Made by a program: the position numbers and the translations under genes. A DNA stretch of 64,000 nt, taken from contig NZ_CP067102.1 of NCBI RefSeq assembly GCF_016616885.1, positions 1,516,501 to 1,580,500 of the forward strand, given 5' to 3'. Source of the stretch: Bradyrhizobium diazoefficiens. GTDB lineage: Bacteria; Pseudomonadota; Alphaproteobacteria; Rhizobiales; Xanthobacteraceae. Of this stretch, positions 50,070 to 58,472 are shown piece after piece. The notes under the pieces were generated by a model that searched no databases, had not been told where the DNA came from, and saw only the letters and a list, made by a program, of their open reading frames with translations. Numbering within the stretch: position 1 is the first letter of the stretch; each line of letters opens with the position of its first letter.

Positions 50070-51286
50070 CGGGCACGGGAATTATCGATCAGTTCCTCGA
50101 GACCTTCACCCGCTACATCGACAATGGCTTTGGGCTTCTTGGCGGCGAGGTCGGTTATCTTGCGACAACGCTGGCTGCGATCGATATCACCCTGGCCGCC
50201 GTGTTCTGGAGCTGGGGCACGGATGAGGACATCGTCGCGCGGCTCGTCAAGAAAACTCTGTTCGTCGGTGTCTTCGCCTACCTGATCGGCAATTGGAATA
50301 ATCTCGCCCGTATCGTCTTCGAAAGCTTCGCCGGTCTCGGATTGAAGGCCTCAGGTACGGGCCTTACGGCAGGCGATTTCGTTCACCCTGGAAAAATTGC
50401 ACAAGTCGGGCTCGATGCCGGCCGGCCGATCCTGGATTCGATCTCAAACCTGATGGGCTACATCAGCTTTTTTGAGAACTTTGTCCAAATCGTGGTCCTG
50501 CTGTTCGCCTGGGCCGTCGTCCTGCTCGCCTTCTTTATTCTGGCGATCCAGCTCTTCGTTACACTGATCGAGTTCAAGCTGACGACACTGGCAGGGTTCG
50601 TGCTGCTTCCGTTCGGCCTGTTCGGCAAGACGGCGTTTGCGGCCGAACGCGTCCTTGGCAATGTCGTGTCGTCCGGCATCAAGGTGCTGGTGCTGGCCGT
50701 GATCGTCGGTATCGGGTCTACCTTGTTTTCCCAGTTCACCTCCGGCTTCAATGGCGGTCAGCCGACGATCGAAGATGCCATGACTCTGGTCTTGGCCGCA
50801 TTGTCGCTTCTGGGTCTTGGAATCTTTGGACCCGGAATCGCGAACGGACTGGTATCTGGTGGTCCGCAACTCGGAGCGGGCAGCGCGGTCGGTACGGGAC
50901 TTGCGGCCGGCGGGATGGCTGCAGCGGGAGCCGGTCTGGCTGCCGGCGGTGTCGGTCTCGCCGGCGGCGCGATCGCAGGTGCGGCGCGGGGCGGCAGCGC
51001 CATCGCAAGCGGCGCGGCGGCCGCCTACCGGAGCGGCGGCATAGGTGGTGTTGCCGAGGCTGCGGCTTCAGCGTCTGTCAGTCCGCTCCGCAGAGCCTCC
51101 GCGGCGATCCATGGCGGCAGCCGGTCCACCAGCGCCAGCTCGGGCGAAGGTCCGCCGGATTGGGCGCAGCGCATGAAGCGCGCGCAGACAATCAGCCATG
51201 GAGTTTCGGCGGCAACTCATGCCGTTCGGTCGGGAGACCATGGTGGAAGTGGCAGCTCGATCGACCTGTCTGACGGAGGGCGCTAG
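50066..51286 (+). CDS. trbL: TrbL, VirB6-like
   Basis: A 406-residue polytopic inner-membrane protein. Six or so transmembrane helices lie in residues 30-260, including LLFAWAVVLLAFFILAIQLF. The C-terminus is a long glycine- and alanine-rich stretch (about 270-340), as in TrbL of Rhizobiales. It forms the inner-membrane channel. It is followed by an anomalous 480-base gap before trbF. Confidence 0.9.
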   Translation: MTGTGIIDQFLETFTRYIDNGFGLLGGEVGYLATTLAAIDITLAAVFWSWGTDEDIVARLVKKTLFVGVFAYLIGNWNNLARIVFESFAGLGLKASGTGLTAGDFVHPGKIAQVGLDAGRPILDSISNLMGYISFFENFVQIVVLLFAWAVVLLAFFILAIQLFVTLIEFKLTTLAGFVLLPFGLFGKTAFAAERVLGNVVSSGIKVLVLAVIVGIGSTLFSQFTSGFNGGQPTIEDAMTLVLAALSLLGLGIFGPGIANGLVSGGPQLGAGSAVGTGLAAGGMAAAGAGLAAGGVGLAGGAIAGAARGGSAIASGAAAAYRSGGIGGVAEAAASASVSPLRRASAAIHGGSRSTSASSGEGPPDWAQRMKRAQTISHGVSAATHAVRSGDHGGSGSSIDLSDGGR

Positions 51287-51769
51287 ATGTCAAAGTGCCC
51301 GTTTGCTGCGAAGCCGTGCGGATATGGCCACAGGACTGACCAGCCGGGTTCAAGCGCGCGCCCTGGTCGGCGCGCCTGGCATGGTCAGGCTTGGCAAGCG
51401 CTGGTGCTGGCTTCTCAAGCACTCTCGTTGAGCCTTACGCCCGCGCTTCTCTGGCAGGCCACGCATGACCAGTCCGCGTCAGTGAGAGCGCCACTGCACG
51501 AGAGGCAACAAGTGTTCGAGATGTCGGCCATGCAGGATCGGCCGGACGCCTTCCTTACGCTGCCTCTCGTGCATTTGCTGCCGGACCTCCGGGGTTTGAG
51601 CTCGAGCGTTCGCAGACGGCAATGCAGGGCCTGCCGTGTCTCGCGCTGCCTTTGCGTGTTCAGACGCGTCGTGCGCGTCGAGCAACCGACGTGATTGCAC
51701 CCTCCGCACTCGCCGCCTGGCCATCGATCAAAATGTAAGTCTCAATTTCGTTTCTTGGGGAAATGACTG
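51287..51769 (+). other. Unusual gap inside the trb operon (possible 135-aa frame)
   Basis: Almost all trb genes here overlap or nearly touch, but 483 bases separate trbL from trbF. A 134-codon frame at 51287-51691 begins MSKCPFAAKPCGYGHRTDQP with many cysteines and arginines and no recognisable domain. A second frame (to 51431) competes with it. It could be a small inserted gene or a decayed one. Confidence 0.35.
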
Positions 51770-52453
51770 ATGTTCAAGAGGTCTTCGGTCCACTACGGGC
51801 GAACGCCCGCGCCGGTGACGCCCTACCAGAAGGCGGCGCAAGCGTGGGACGAGCGCATCGGTTCGGCACGTGTGCAGGCCCGAAATTGGCGGCTGATGGC
51901 ATTCAGCTGCCTGACGCTCTCGTGTGGCCTCGCAGGGGGGCTGGTCTGGCAATCCACCCAAGGAACAATCACGCCGTGGGTCGTTGAAGTCGATCGTTTC
52001 GGCCAGGCCCAAAGAATAGCTCCCGCAAACTCCGATTTCGAACCCAGCGATGCTCAAATTGCCTATCACTTGGCTCGCTTCATCGAGGACGTTCGCGGTC
52101 TGCCAGCAGACGGCATTGTCCTGCGCCAGAACTGGCTCAGGGCGTACGACTTCACCACTGACCGCGGGGCCGCCGCCCTGAACGAATACGCCAGGAGCAA
52201 TGATCCCTTCGCAAGGCTCGGAAAGACGCAAGTCTCAGTCGAGGTCTCGAGCGTGATCCGCGCCTCAACGGAAAGCTTCCGTGTCGCCTGGGTCGAGCGC
52301 GGCTACGAGAACGGATCACTTGGTTCAACCGAGCGCTGGACCGCCATTCTGACGATCGTCATTCAGCCCCCTCGCGATGCCGATCGGTTGCGCAAGAATC
52401 CGCTCGGCGTCTACGTCAATGCAATCAGCTGGTCGAAGGAGCTCGGGCAATGA
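51770..52453 (+). CDS. trbF: TrbF, VirB8-like
   Basis: A 227-residue protein with the family opening RTPAPVTPYQKAAQAWDERI, one transmembrane helix (about residues 44-66) and a periplasmic domain (TPWVVEVDRFGQAQRIAPAN). It joins inner-membrane components of the channel. It overlaps trbG by four bases. Confidence 0.92.
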   Translation: MFKRSSVHYGRTPAPVTPYQKAAQAWDERIGSARVQARNWRLMAFSCLTLSCGLAGGLVWQSTQGTITPWVVEVDRFGQAQRIAPANSDFEPSDAQIAYHLARFIEDVRGLPADGIVLRQNWLRAYDFTTDRGAAALNEYARSNDPFARLGKTQVSVEVSSVIRASTESFRVAWVERGYENGSLGSTERWTAILTIVIQPPRDADRLRKNPLGVYVNAISWSKELGQ

Positions 52454-53445
52454 AGCCGCAATCCTCTCAAGTGGCGACCGGCGTCTCTCCAGGGTCATCG
52501 GGCAGGGCGGCCGTTTCAGTGCTCGCGGTCCTCGCGTGCATGCTAGGCGCCTGCTCGACTTATATTCCGCCCCAAATCACCTATGACTCCGACGTGCCGC
52601 CACTGCCGCCGCTACCGGCCGATGTCGATGATCGGAGCCGGCCGCTTCACGTCCCGCCCGCCTGGAAGCCGGTGCTCGGCGGCAAATCGGGGGCAAAGGA
52701 GGAAGCCGAGCCGGTCGACAGGGTCGAAGCGGCCAATAGCGCAGCTCGCGTCCAGCCACGCAAACGCGGGTATTTCAACGCCGCGCAGATCTACAGCTTC
52801 AGTCCCGGTGCCCTGTACCAGGTCTATGCAGCGCCGGGTCAAATCACGGACATCGCGCTGGAAGAGGGCGAACAGCTGGTCGGGTCCGGCCCGATCGCGG
52901 CCGGTGACACGGTGCGTTGGGTCGTCGGTGATACCGAGAACGGAAGCGGGGACACCCGCCGCGTCCATGTCCTGGTGAAGCCGACGCGCGCGTCGATCGA
53001 AACGAACCTCGTCATCAACACGGATCGGCGCACCTATCTGGTTGAGCTTCGCTCGCGCGAAAAGCCCTACATGCCGTTGGTTGCGTGGTACTACCCGCAA
53101 GATCGGCAGGGGAAAAGACAATCAGCACCTTTGACACCTGCTTTGCCCGACATCACGCAGCGCCGGTTGCGTTACCGTATCGAAGGTGACAACGCTCCCT
53201 GGCGACCTATCGCGGCCTATGATGATGGTCGCAAGGTCTACATCGAATTCCCACAAGGCATCGTACAGGGCGAAATGCCGCCCCTGTTTGCCCTCGGCCC
53301 TGACGGCAAGACCGAGATCGTCAACTATCGGGCCTATGGCAATCTGCTGATTGTCGATCGGCTGTTCGCAGCCGCCGAACTCCGCCTGGGCGGAGAGCAC
53401 CAGCAGAAGGTCAGAATTGTCCGGACCGACGGGAGCTCGACATGA
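52450..53445 (+). CDS. trbG: TrbG, VirB9-like, with lipobox
   Basis: A 331-residue VirB9-type protein of the outer-membrane core (PKRPIEV-type strands replaced here by KRGYFNAAQIYSFSPGALYQ, with the C-terminal block RLRYRIEGDNAPWRPIAAYD). The N-terminus has a hydrophobic segment ending in LGAC with Cys35, a lipoprotein box. Since no trbH (the usual lipoprotein partner) is present, TrbG may supply its own anchor. It overlaps trbI by four bases. Confidence 0.9.
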   Translation: MKPQSSQVATGVSPGSSGRAAVSVLAVLACMLGACSTYIPPQITYDSDVPPLPPLPADVDDRSRPLHVPPAWKPVLGGKSGAKEEAEPVDRVEAANSAARVQPRKRGYFNAAQIYSFSPGALYQVYAAPGQITDIALEEGEQLVGSGPIAAGDTVRWVVGDTENGSGDTRRVHVLVKPTRASIETNLVINTDRRTYLVELRSREKPYMPLVAWYYPQDRQGKRQSAPLTPALPDITQRRLRYRIEGDNAPWRPIAAYDDGRKVYIEFPQGIVQGEMPPLFALGPDGKTEIVNYRAYGNLLIVDRLFAAAELRLGGEHQQKVRIVRTDGSST

Positions 53446-54656
53446 CCGACCGTCAGGATGAAGAACAACTGGCCGGCACGCAGCGACCGTCTCAGGATCA
53501 GACAGAGCTGTTTCGGCTCCGGCCAGAATACCCGCGCGTGACCCGCCTTTCGCGCAAGGTCCTGTTGACCGGAAGCTCCCTCGCATTATTCCTTGTGGCT
53601 GGGGCGACCTTCTGGGCACTGCAGAAAAATCAGGCACGCGGTCCCAGGCCAGAAGAGCTCTACAGCACTGATCATCACAATGTTGCGGAGAGTATCACTG
53701 CACTTCCGCAGGATTACGCGAAGGTGCCACGCCAGGTGCCGCAGTTGGGCCCGCCACTTCCAGGCGATCTTGGCCGCCCGATCCTCGCTGCTCAGGGGCA
53801 GCCAGCCGGTACCGCGCCAGGTTCGGCTGATCAGGAACGGCAGCGGGAGAACCAGGAGGCAGAGGCGGCGCGCATCAGCCGTCTGTTTGCCTCCACGAAT
53901 ACGCGAGAGGCCTCAAATCCGATAGGGACTGGGCAAGCAGTTGATCGCGCGAACCTGGCTGCGCCGGGGTTCAACAACGAGGAGGGATCTGCGCAGAATG
54001 CGCAGGACCGGAAGCTTGCGTTCGTGAATGCCGCCGTGGACAGGCGCACCACGAGTCCGGATCGAGTCACGAAAGCTGCTTCACCTTATGTGGTGCAGGC
54101 AGGAACGGTCATTCCCGGAGCGCTGATTACGGGGATCCGCTCCGATCTGCCGGGACAGATCACGGCACAAGTCACCGAGCACGTGTACGACACGCCGACG
54201 GGCCGCTTTTTGCTGATCCCGCAGGGCGCGCGTCTCATAGGGGTCTATGACAGCCAGATCAGCTTCGGCCAGTCACGTGTGTTGCTGGTCTGGACGCGAC
54301 TGATCATGCCCAACGGGCGCTCCATTGTCCTCGAGCGGCAACCCGGTGCGGATCCATCGGGGTATGCAGGACTTGAAGACGAGGTCGACAACCACTGGGG
54401 CGAACTCTTCAAGGCAGCCGCACTTTCGACCTTCCTGGCCGTCGGCACAGAACTGGGAGCTGGCTCCGACACAAACACCAACGATAGTGCGATCATTCAG
54501 GCGTTGCGACATGGCGCATCGGATTCGCTCAACCAAACTGGACAGCAAGTGGTTCGGCGCAGTCTCAACATCCAGCCCACACTCACTGTCCGACCTGGGT
54601 TTCCGATCCGCGTCAACATCAACCGTGACCTCGTTCTGGAGCCATATAAAGGGTGA
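53442..54656 (+). CDS. trbI: TrbI, VirB10-like
   Basis: A 404-residue VirB10-family protein with a cytoplasmic N-terminus, one transmembrane helix (about residues 40-60), a proline- and glutamine-rich stretch, and the periplasmic beta domain (VQAGTVIPGALITGIRSDLP, GRFLLIPQGARLIGVYDSQI, YAGLEDEVDNHWG). It bridges inner and outer membranes. It follows trbG with a start-stop overlap, which confirms the absence of trbH. Confidence 0.93.
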   Translation: MTDRQDEEQLAGTQRPSQDQTELFRLRPEYPRVTRLSRKVLLTGSSLALFLVAGATFWALQKNQARGPRPEELYSTDHHNVAESITALPQDYAKVPRQVPQLGPPLPGDLGRPILAAQGQPAGTAPGSADQERQRENQEAEAARISRLFASTNTREASNPIGTGQAVDRANLAAPGFNNEEGSAQNAQDRKLAFVNAAVDRRTTSPDRVTKAASPYVVQAGTVIPGALITGIRSDLPGQITAQVTEHVYDTPTGRFLLIPQGARLIGVYDSQISFGQSRVLLVWTRLIMPNGRSIVLERQPGADPSGYAGLEDEVDNHWGELFKAAALSTFLAVGTELGAGSDTNTNDSAIIQALRHGASDSLNQTGQQVVRRSLNIQPTLTVRPGFPIRVNINRDLVLEPYKG

Positions 54657-54662
54657 TTGCAC

Positions 54663-54908
54663 ATGCCAAAACTCAAAATTGGAGCGATACCAGATGAAAA
54701 GCCCGTCAAGATCAGTCTTGATCTGCCGGCGTCCGTGCATCGAGAGCTTGTTGCCTATGCCGAGACCCTCTCGCGTGAATCGAGCCAATCTGTAGAGCCC
54801 GCCAAGCTGATTGCGCCGATGCTGGCACGGTTTATGGCCACCGATCGTGGTTTCCGAAAACTTAGGCGTTCAAGTCACCCCTCTGCCGTTGAAGGCGGTG
54901 AGGGATAG
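54663..54908 (+). CDS. DUF2274 protein
   Basis: An 81-residue DUF2274 protein (MPKLKIGAIPDEKPVKISLD, then LPASVHRELVAYAETLSRES) resembling a ribbon-helix-helix DNA-binding protein. It typically closes trb operons in Alphaproteobacteria. The ATG at 54663 lies right after trbI. Its 3' end overlaps the end of the convergent LysR gene by 34 bases. Confidence 0.85.
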   Translation: MPKLKIGAIPDEKPVKISLDLPASVHRELVAYAETLSRESSQSVEPAKLIAPMLARFMATDRGFRKLRRSSHPSAVEGGEG

Positions 54909-55813
54909 CGTTCGGCCAAGAGATCCAGGAAGCGCGTAAGCGCCGGGTTCTCATTGTCCTTACGCCAGTACGCGTTAAAGCCCATTCGGCTTGGTCCAGA
55001 ACCGTCCTGGATTTCCCGATAGACCACGCCGGTGAAGTTGGCCCCCACGTCAGCTTCAAGGACCAGACTTATTCCAAGTCCCAAGCTGACGAGGCTCTTG
55101 ATGATACCTCGGCTGACATCATGCCGCTCGATCTTCGGCCGCCTCTCATTGGCAACCAGCTTTGAAACCAGCAGCTCTTTTATATCGCTTCCCGGATCGC
55201 GTTGGCTTAGCAGAACCGTCTCGTTGAGAAGATCGGTCCAGTAGATAACGTTGCGGGTGAGCAGAGGATGATCCTTTGGAAGCACAACGAGAATGCGTTC
55301 GCTCCAAACCGGCAGACTCTTCTGACCGGATAGCGTACGTCCTCCAGGCACGACAGCGACATCGGTCGTGCCACTGCGAACAGAATCCATCAGACGCGTA
55401 CGCGACTGTTCGGCTGTGGTGAGTGCGACCATCGGTGCTCGCTTCCTGAACTCCGCGAGGGTGGCACGTAGATTGCCTGCAGATATCGAGGTGCAGAAAC
55501 CCACGGAAAGATGGCCCGCCTCGCCGCGGCCGCTGGAGCGGCCCGTTGCGACCAGAGTGTCGACCTGCTCAAGGATCATTCGCGACATTTGCAGGATCGT
55601 TCGCCCGGCCGGCGTGGGCGCAACTCCGCCGGTCGAACGGTCAAAGAGAGCCACTCCGACCAGGTGCTCAAATTGACTGATCGAGCGACTGAGCACCGAA
55701 TGCTGCACAGCCAGGCATTCGGCCGCCTGTCGAAAACTTCCACAGTCGGCTGCAGCGACCGCGGATCGCAAGTGATGTAGACTGATATTGGCCGATTGGA
55801 CAGGGTGAGACAT
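54875..55813 (-). CDS. LysR-family transcription regulator
   Basis: A 312-residue LysR regulator with a winged helix (LHHLRSAVAAADCGSFRQAA, then LSRSISQFEHLVGVALFDRS) and a substrate-binding domain from about residue 95. The ligand is unknown. It is encoded on the minus strand 61 bases after traI, so it probably lies on the traI transcript and its level may follow quorum sensing. It converges on the trb operon and overlaps its last gene. Confidence 0.85.
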   Translation of the reverse strand: MSHPVQSANISLHHLRSAVAAADCGSFRQAAECLAVQHSVLSRSISQFEHLVGVALFDRSTGGVAPTPAGRTILQMSRMILEQVDTLVATGRSSGRGEAGHLSVGFCTSISAGNLRATLAEFRKRAPMVALTTAEQSRTRLMDSVRSGTTDVAVVPGGRTLSGQKSLPVWSERILVVLPKDHPLLTRNVIYWTDLLNETVLLSQRDPGSDIKELLVSKLVANERRPKIERHDVSRGIIKSLVSLGLGISLVLEADVGANFTGVVYREIQDGSGPSRMGFNAYWRKDNENPALTRFLDLLAERYPSPPSTAEG

Positions 55814-55874
55814 GTTTCTTGAGATAGCGATCGCTAGTGGTTGGGAGGTTGAGCGGGCTGAAATACGGTATCCT

Positions 55875-56504
55875 CTACGCAGCTTTCAGCGCCGGCTCCC
55901 AGAGCACAGGTGAGCGGAGTGTTCCGGTGTCGCGGACCCGCGATAGTGCGGCCGCTGAAATCTCGAGATAGCCAGCAACGGCCTGGGTGTTTCCCAATGT
56001 CCTTGCCTGGCCCGCCCGTCGCAGGGGCCACCCGGCGCGTCGCAAGATGCGCTCCATGCGAGCGTCGGTCACCGTGATGATTTCTGTTAGCCGTCTCGAA
56101 AGGCCGAATTCGATCATGCCAGCGAAGAGCTCGTACGTCGCGCTGGTCAGCCCGCGCATCGTTCCGCGCGCGCCAGCGTCAACATCCAGCGCGAAACGGC
56201 TGCTTTCCCAGACCGAATGATCCGCGTTAAAGGGCTGTCCATCGAGCAGCACAGGGAAGGTATCGCGCAACATCGTCGGTCCGGTAGATGGAAGCAGCCG
56301 TACGCAGCCCTGAACGCTATAATTGCTCGATCGCTGAATCAGGTAGACAGGACCGAGTGCATCGAATTCATCGACTTCCATGTCCCCGCTGGTCTGAACG
56401 TCCCATGCGAGTCGTTCCTTGAAAACCCTGTATCTAAGTCTGTGCATCTCACAAAGGTCTTCAGCAAAGGCTCCATAGAACTCCTGTGTAATCATCTGCA
56501 TCAT
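55875..56504 (-). CDS. traI: Acyl-homoserine-lactone synthase (LuxI/TraI family)
   Basis: A 209-residue LuxI-family enzyme that makes an acyl-homoserine lactone from S-adenosylmethionine and an acyl donor. The conserved N-terminal arginine and aromatic residues are in MHRLRYRVFKERLAWDV, the acidic triad in DMEVDEFDALGP, and the core in GCVRLLPSTGPTMLRDTFPV, then VWESSRFALDV. ATG 56504 was chosen because GGAGG lies eight bases before it. A longer frame upstream is not supported. The acyl chain cannot be told from sequence. Bradyrhizobial relatives can use branched or aryl groups. It is part of the traI-traR pair that controls transfer. Confidence 0.88.
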   Translation of the reverse strand: MMQMITQEFYGAFAEDLCEMHRLRYRVFKERLAWDVQTSGDMEVDEFDALGPVYLIQRSSNYSVQGCVRLLPSTGPTMLRDTFPVLLDGQPFNADHSVWESSRFALDVDAGARGTMRGLTSATYELFAGMIEFGLSRRLTEIITVTDARMERILRRAGWPLRRAGQARTLGNTQAVAGYLEISAAALSRVRDTGTLRSPVLWEPALKAA

Positions 56505-56563
56505 CGATTGTGCCTCCAAAGCCGCGGGGCGGGTATTGAAGGGGAATTGTTGGGGATGTGCAG

Positions 56564-56581
56564 CCTCCTCAGTTAAGGAGG
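56564..56581 (-). promoter_or_regulatory. LuxR-box-like palindrome upstream of traI
   Basis: CCTCCT-N6-AGGAGG, an 18-base dyad 60 bases before the traI start. Size and CT-N12-AG symmetry fit boxes bound by LuxR/TraR dimers. It is a candidate TraR site giving positive feedback on traI. Confidence 0.45.
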
Positions 56582-56797
56582 TGTGATACCGACGTACGCA
56601 TCTGGCAAAAAGCCGGATTGGCAGGGCCGAGCCGCGCCATCGGATTAAATCCTCTTCGCCCGCAGCGTCGCTGAACATCCTCAGAGCTCTATCGACGCGT
56701 TTTTTGCTGTCGGCTAGACGAGTCTTGACTGTCGGCCTATACGGGTGGCTAGGACTCGGGAGCGAGACTTAGAGCCAAGGGTACATTCTATCGAGGA

Positions 56798-57043
56798 ATG
56801 ACGCACACTATGGCAGAAATCTCATGGCGACGGGATGGGGTCGATTCTGGCTGGTTCATCGCTGAGGGCATCGGATCAGTCCGAAGCACGGCCAGCTACG
56901 GAAGACCAGGAGGTTGGTGGTTTCTCCCTACCTGGTTGCCTGACACTGAAGAGAATGACGTCGGACCATTCAGGACAAAAGCCGCAGCATTGAGAGAAGC
57001 CGAGCGTCTCGCGGCCGCACAAGATCAAATCGCCCGGAGTTAG
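56798..57043 (+). CDS. Unknown small protein near traI
   Basis: An 81-residue protein, divergent from traI, with W-R-R-D, RPGGWWFLPTWLPDTEEND and a short C-terminal alanine-rich helix. The tryptophan-rich core suggests a compact fold. Similar small proteins occur in rhizobial genomes, without function. An alternative start at 56810 removes four residues. It may share the intergenic control region with traI. Confidence 0.5.
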   Translation: MTHTMAEISWRRDGVDSGWFIAEGIGSVRSTASYGRPGGWWFLPTWLPDTEENDVGPFRTKAAALREAERLAAAQDQIARS

Positions 57044-57129
57044 TCGCGGTTTGGGAGTTCGGGGGTGATGCCGGAACATTGTTTCAGCCTCGTTAGCTCG
57101 TCTCGGCATCGAGCTGACGATCTCAAGCA

Positions 57130-57300
57130 TCATCGGCGACGCTCTGGGGCGCCAATCAAGGCAGGGGTGCGTGGATGCGCTTGGCAGGATGGCCTGGCAG
57201 ACGGGCAAGTATGCCTGCGCGCCCGGCCTCGGGGATCGGTGTCGTTCAGCTTGGCGCAGGTGATGAGAGTGTAGACGGCCTTGGCGCGCCGGCCGCCCTC
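57130..57300 (-). pseudogene. IS66 transposase C-terminal fragment
   Basis: Minus-strand RRAKAVYTLITCAKLNDTDP matches the C-terminal block of IS66 TnpC (compare ACSLIATCKLNDVEPSVYL at 39.4 kb), and PSCQAHPRTPAL is a frameshifted version of its DHPAKRIHELLPW end. Only this tail remains, between the small unknown gene and traR. Confidence 0.6.
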
Positions 57301-57302
57301 AT

Positions 57303-58025
57303 TTAGGTCTTTCGACCAGCGGCGACAAAGCGCGCAACTGCTTGGATCCTCGATCGAACGCCCAGTTTGGTCCTGGCGTTGTCCAGGTGATATGCGACCG
57401 TATGGTGAGAGATGCCCATGATACGGCCAATCTCCCAGGAAGACTTGCCCTGAGCGGCCCAATTTAGGCACTCGATCTCCCGCCGAGAAAGCGAGACACC
57501 GTCAATCTGATCGCGGGCACGCAGCTTACGTTCTGCGTGTGCATGGAAAACCGTTGCCATAAAAGGAAGTATACGAGCATGCCGGCGTACGGAGCGTCCG
57601 AAGGCAGCAGCTCGTTCGTTGGCGGCAAATGTGACTGCTGCAATAGCAACGCCGCTCTCGTGAATCGGAACGGTGAAGCCACAGCGAATGCCAAATCGCG
57701 CGGCCTCCTCGAAAAGCTGACGAGCGGGCTCCGAATGTGCTTCGGGCCCGAGGCCAAGGCCCCACTCAAAGGCCTTGTCTCGCCGAACGGATTGAATAAT
57801 TACAGGATCAAACCGATGGTACTGCTGCTCGACGTAATGCGAAGTCCAACTTGACGGATAGGTCGAAATCAGAAGCGGCGGCGCGCCTGGTCTGGAAGGC
57901 AAAACGAGGTAGGCGAAACAAGATAGATCGAGCGCGGCTGCAGTTTCAGCCATCCCGAGCCTAAGGTCATCGAGGTCGGTACTTTCAATCAGTTGATCAA
58001 CGAAAGCTTGGAAAACGTGACGCAT
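57303..58025 (-). CDS. traR: LuxR-family quorum-sensing regulator (TraR type)
   Basis: A 240-residue LuxR protein. It has an autoinducer-binding domain (about residues 10-160, with the conserved W-Y-D pattern in SWTSHYVEQQYHRFDPVIIQ and the G-F-T-V-P-I-H-E strand) and a LuxR helix-turn-helix (LSRREIECLNWAAQGKSSWE, then MGISHHTVAYHLDNARTKLG). It senses the TraI product and activates transfer genes. QseM is the expected antiactivator. ATG 58025 has AAGGA seven bases upstream, and longer starts are not supported. Symmetric TGAATC-AAAA-GATTCA (58063-58078) lies just upstream. Confidence 0.87.
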   Translation of the reverse strand: MRHVFQAFVDQLIESTDLDDLRLGMAETAAALDLSCFAYLVLPSRPGAPPLLISTYPSSWTSHYVEQQYHRFDPVIIQSVRRDKAFEWGLGLGPEAHSEPARQLFEEAARFGIRCGFTVPIHESGVAIAAVTFAANERAAAFGRSVRRHARILPFMATVFHAHAERKLRARDQIDGVSLSRREIECLNWAAQGKSSWEIGRIMGISHHTVAYHLDNARTKLGVRSRIQAVARFVAAGRKT

Positions 58026-58062
58026 TGTCCTTCTCGCTGCAGGCACTCGTACGACTGTCGTC

Positions 58063-58078
58063 TGAATCAAAAGATTCA
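58063..58078 (-). promoter_or_regulatory. Inverted repeat upstream of traR
   Basis: TGAATC-AAAA-GATTCA, fully symmetric, ending 38 bases before the traR start codon. Candidate operator in the traR promoter. Confidence 0.4.
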
Positions 58079-58180
58079 CATGTCAGGTTCATACGCATCG
58101 TCACTTCGTGGCGCGCGCGGAGAACGCCTGTGACGTCTTTGCGCGAACCAAGGTGAAACCTGATTGCTTGCCTCCAATGA

Positions 58181-58207
58181 TGAGGTCAAGTCGGTTGAGG
58201 TCAAGTC
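58181..58207 (+). repeat. Direct repeats in the ald upstream region
   Basis: TGAGGTCAAGTC occurs twice (58181-58192 and 58196-58207) with a 15-base period, in the 447-base gap between the divergent traR and ald genes. It is possibly an activator-binding site. The rest of the gap shows no gene. Confidence 0.4.
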
Positions 58208-58472
58208 ATGCTTGATATGCTGTGATGTTGTGATCAGCGTCCCATAGCTGCGCGAGCGTGGCGGCAAATAGTGTCCGCTCGACACGAGAGTTTGGTCTGG
58301 GAATCCGTCACTTGGGGCTGCTCATCGACATTGCGGTATCGGTCTCGTTCGCGTCTTTGAAATCCTGCGTGGTTGCCCAGAAAATCGCGGAATTTCCGCG
58401 CGACTTGGCTCCACTTTCGTAAGTTTGCACCGCGATTCCCACTAGAAGAGGCCGCTCAAGAGGAGATTGCAA

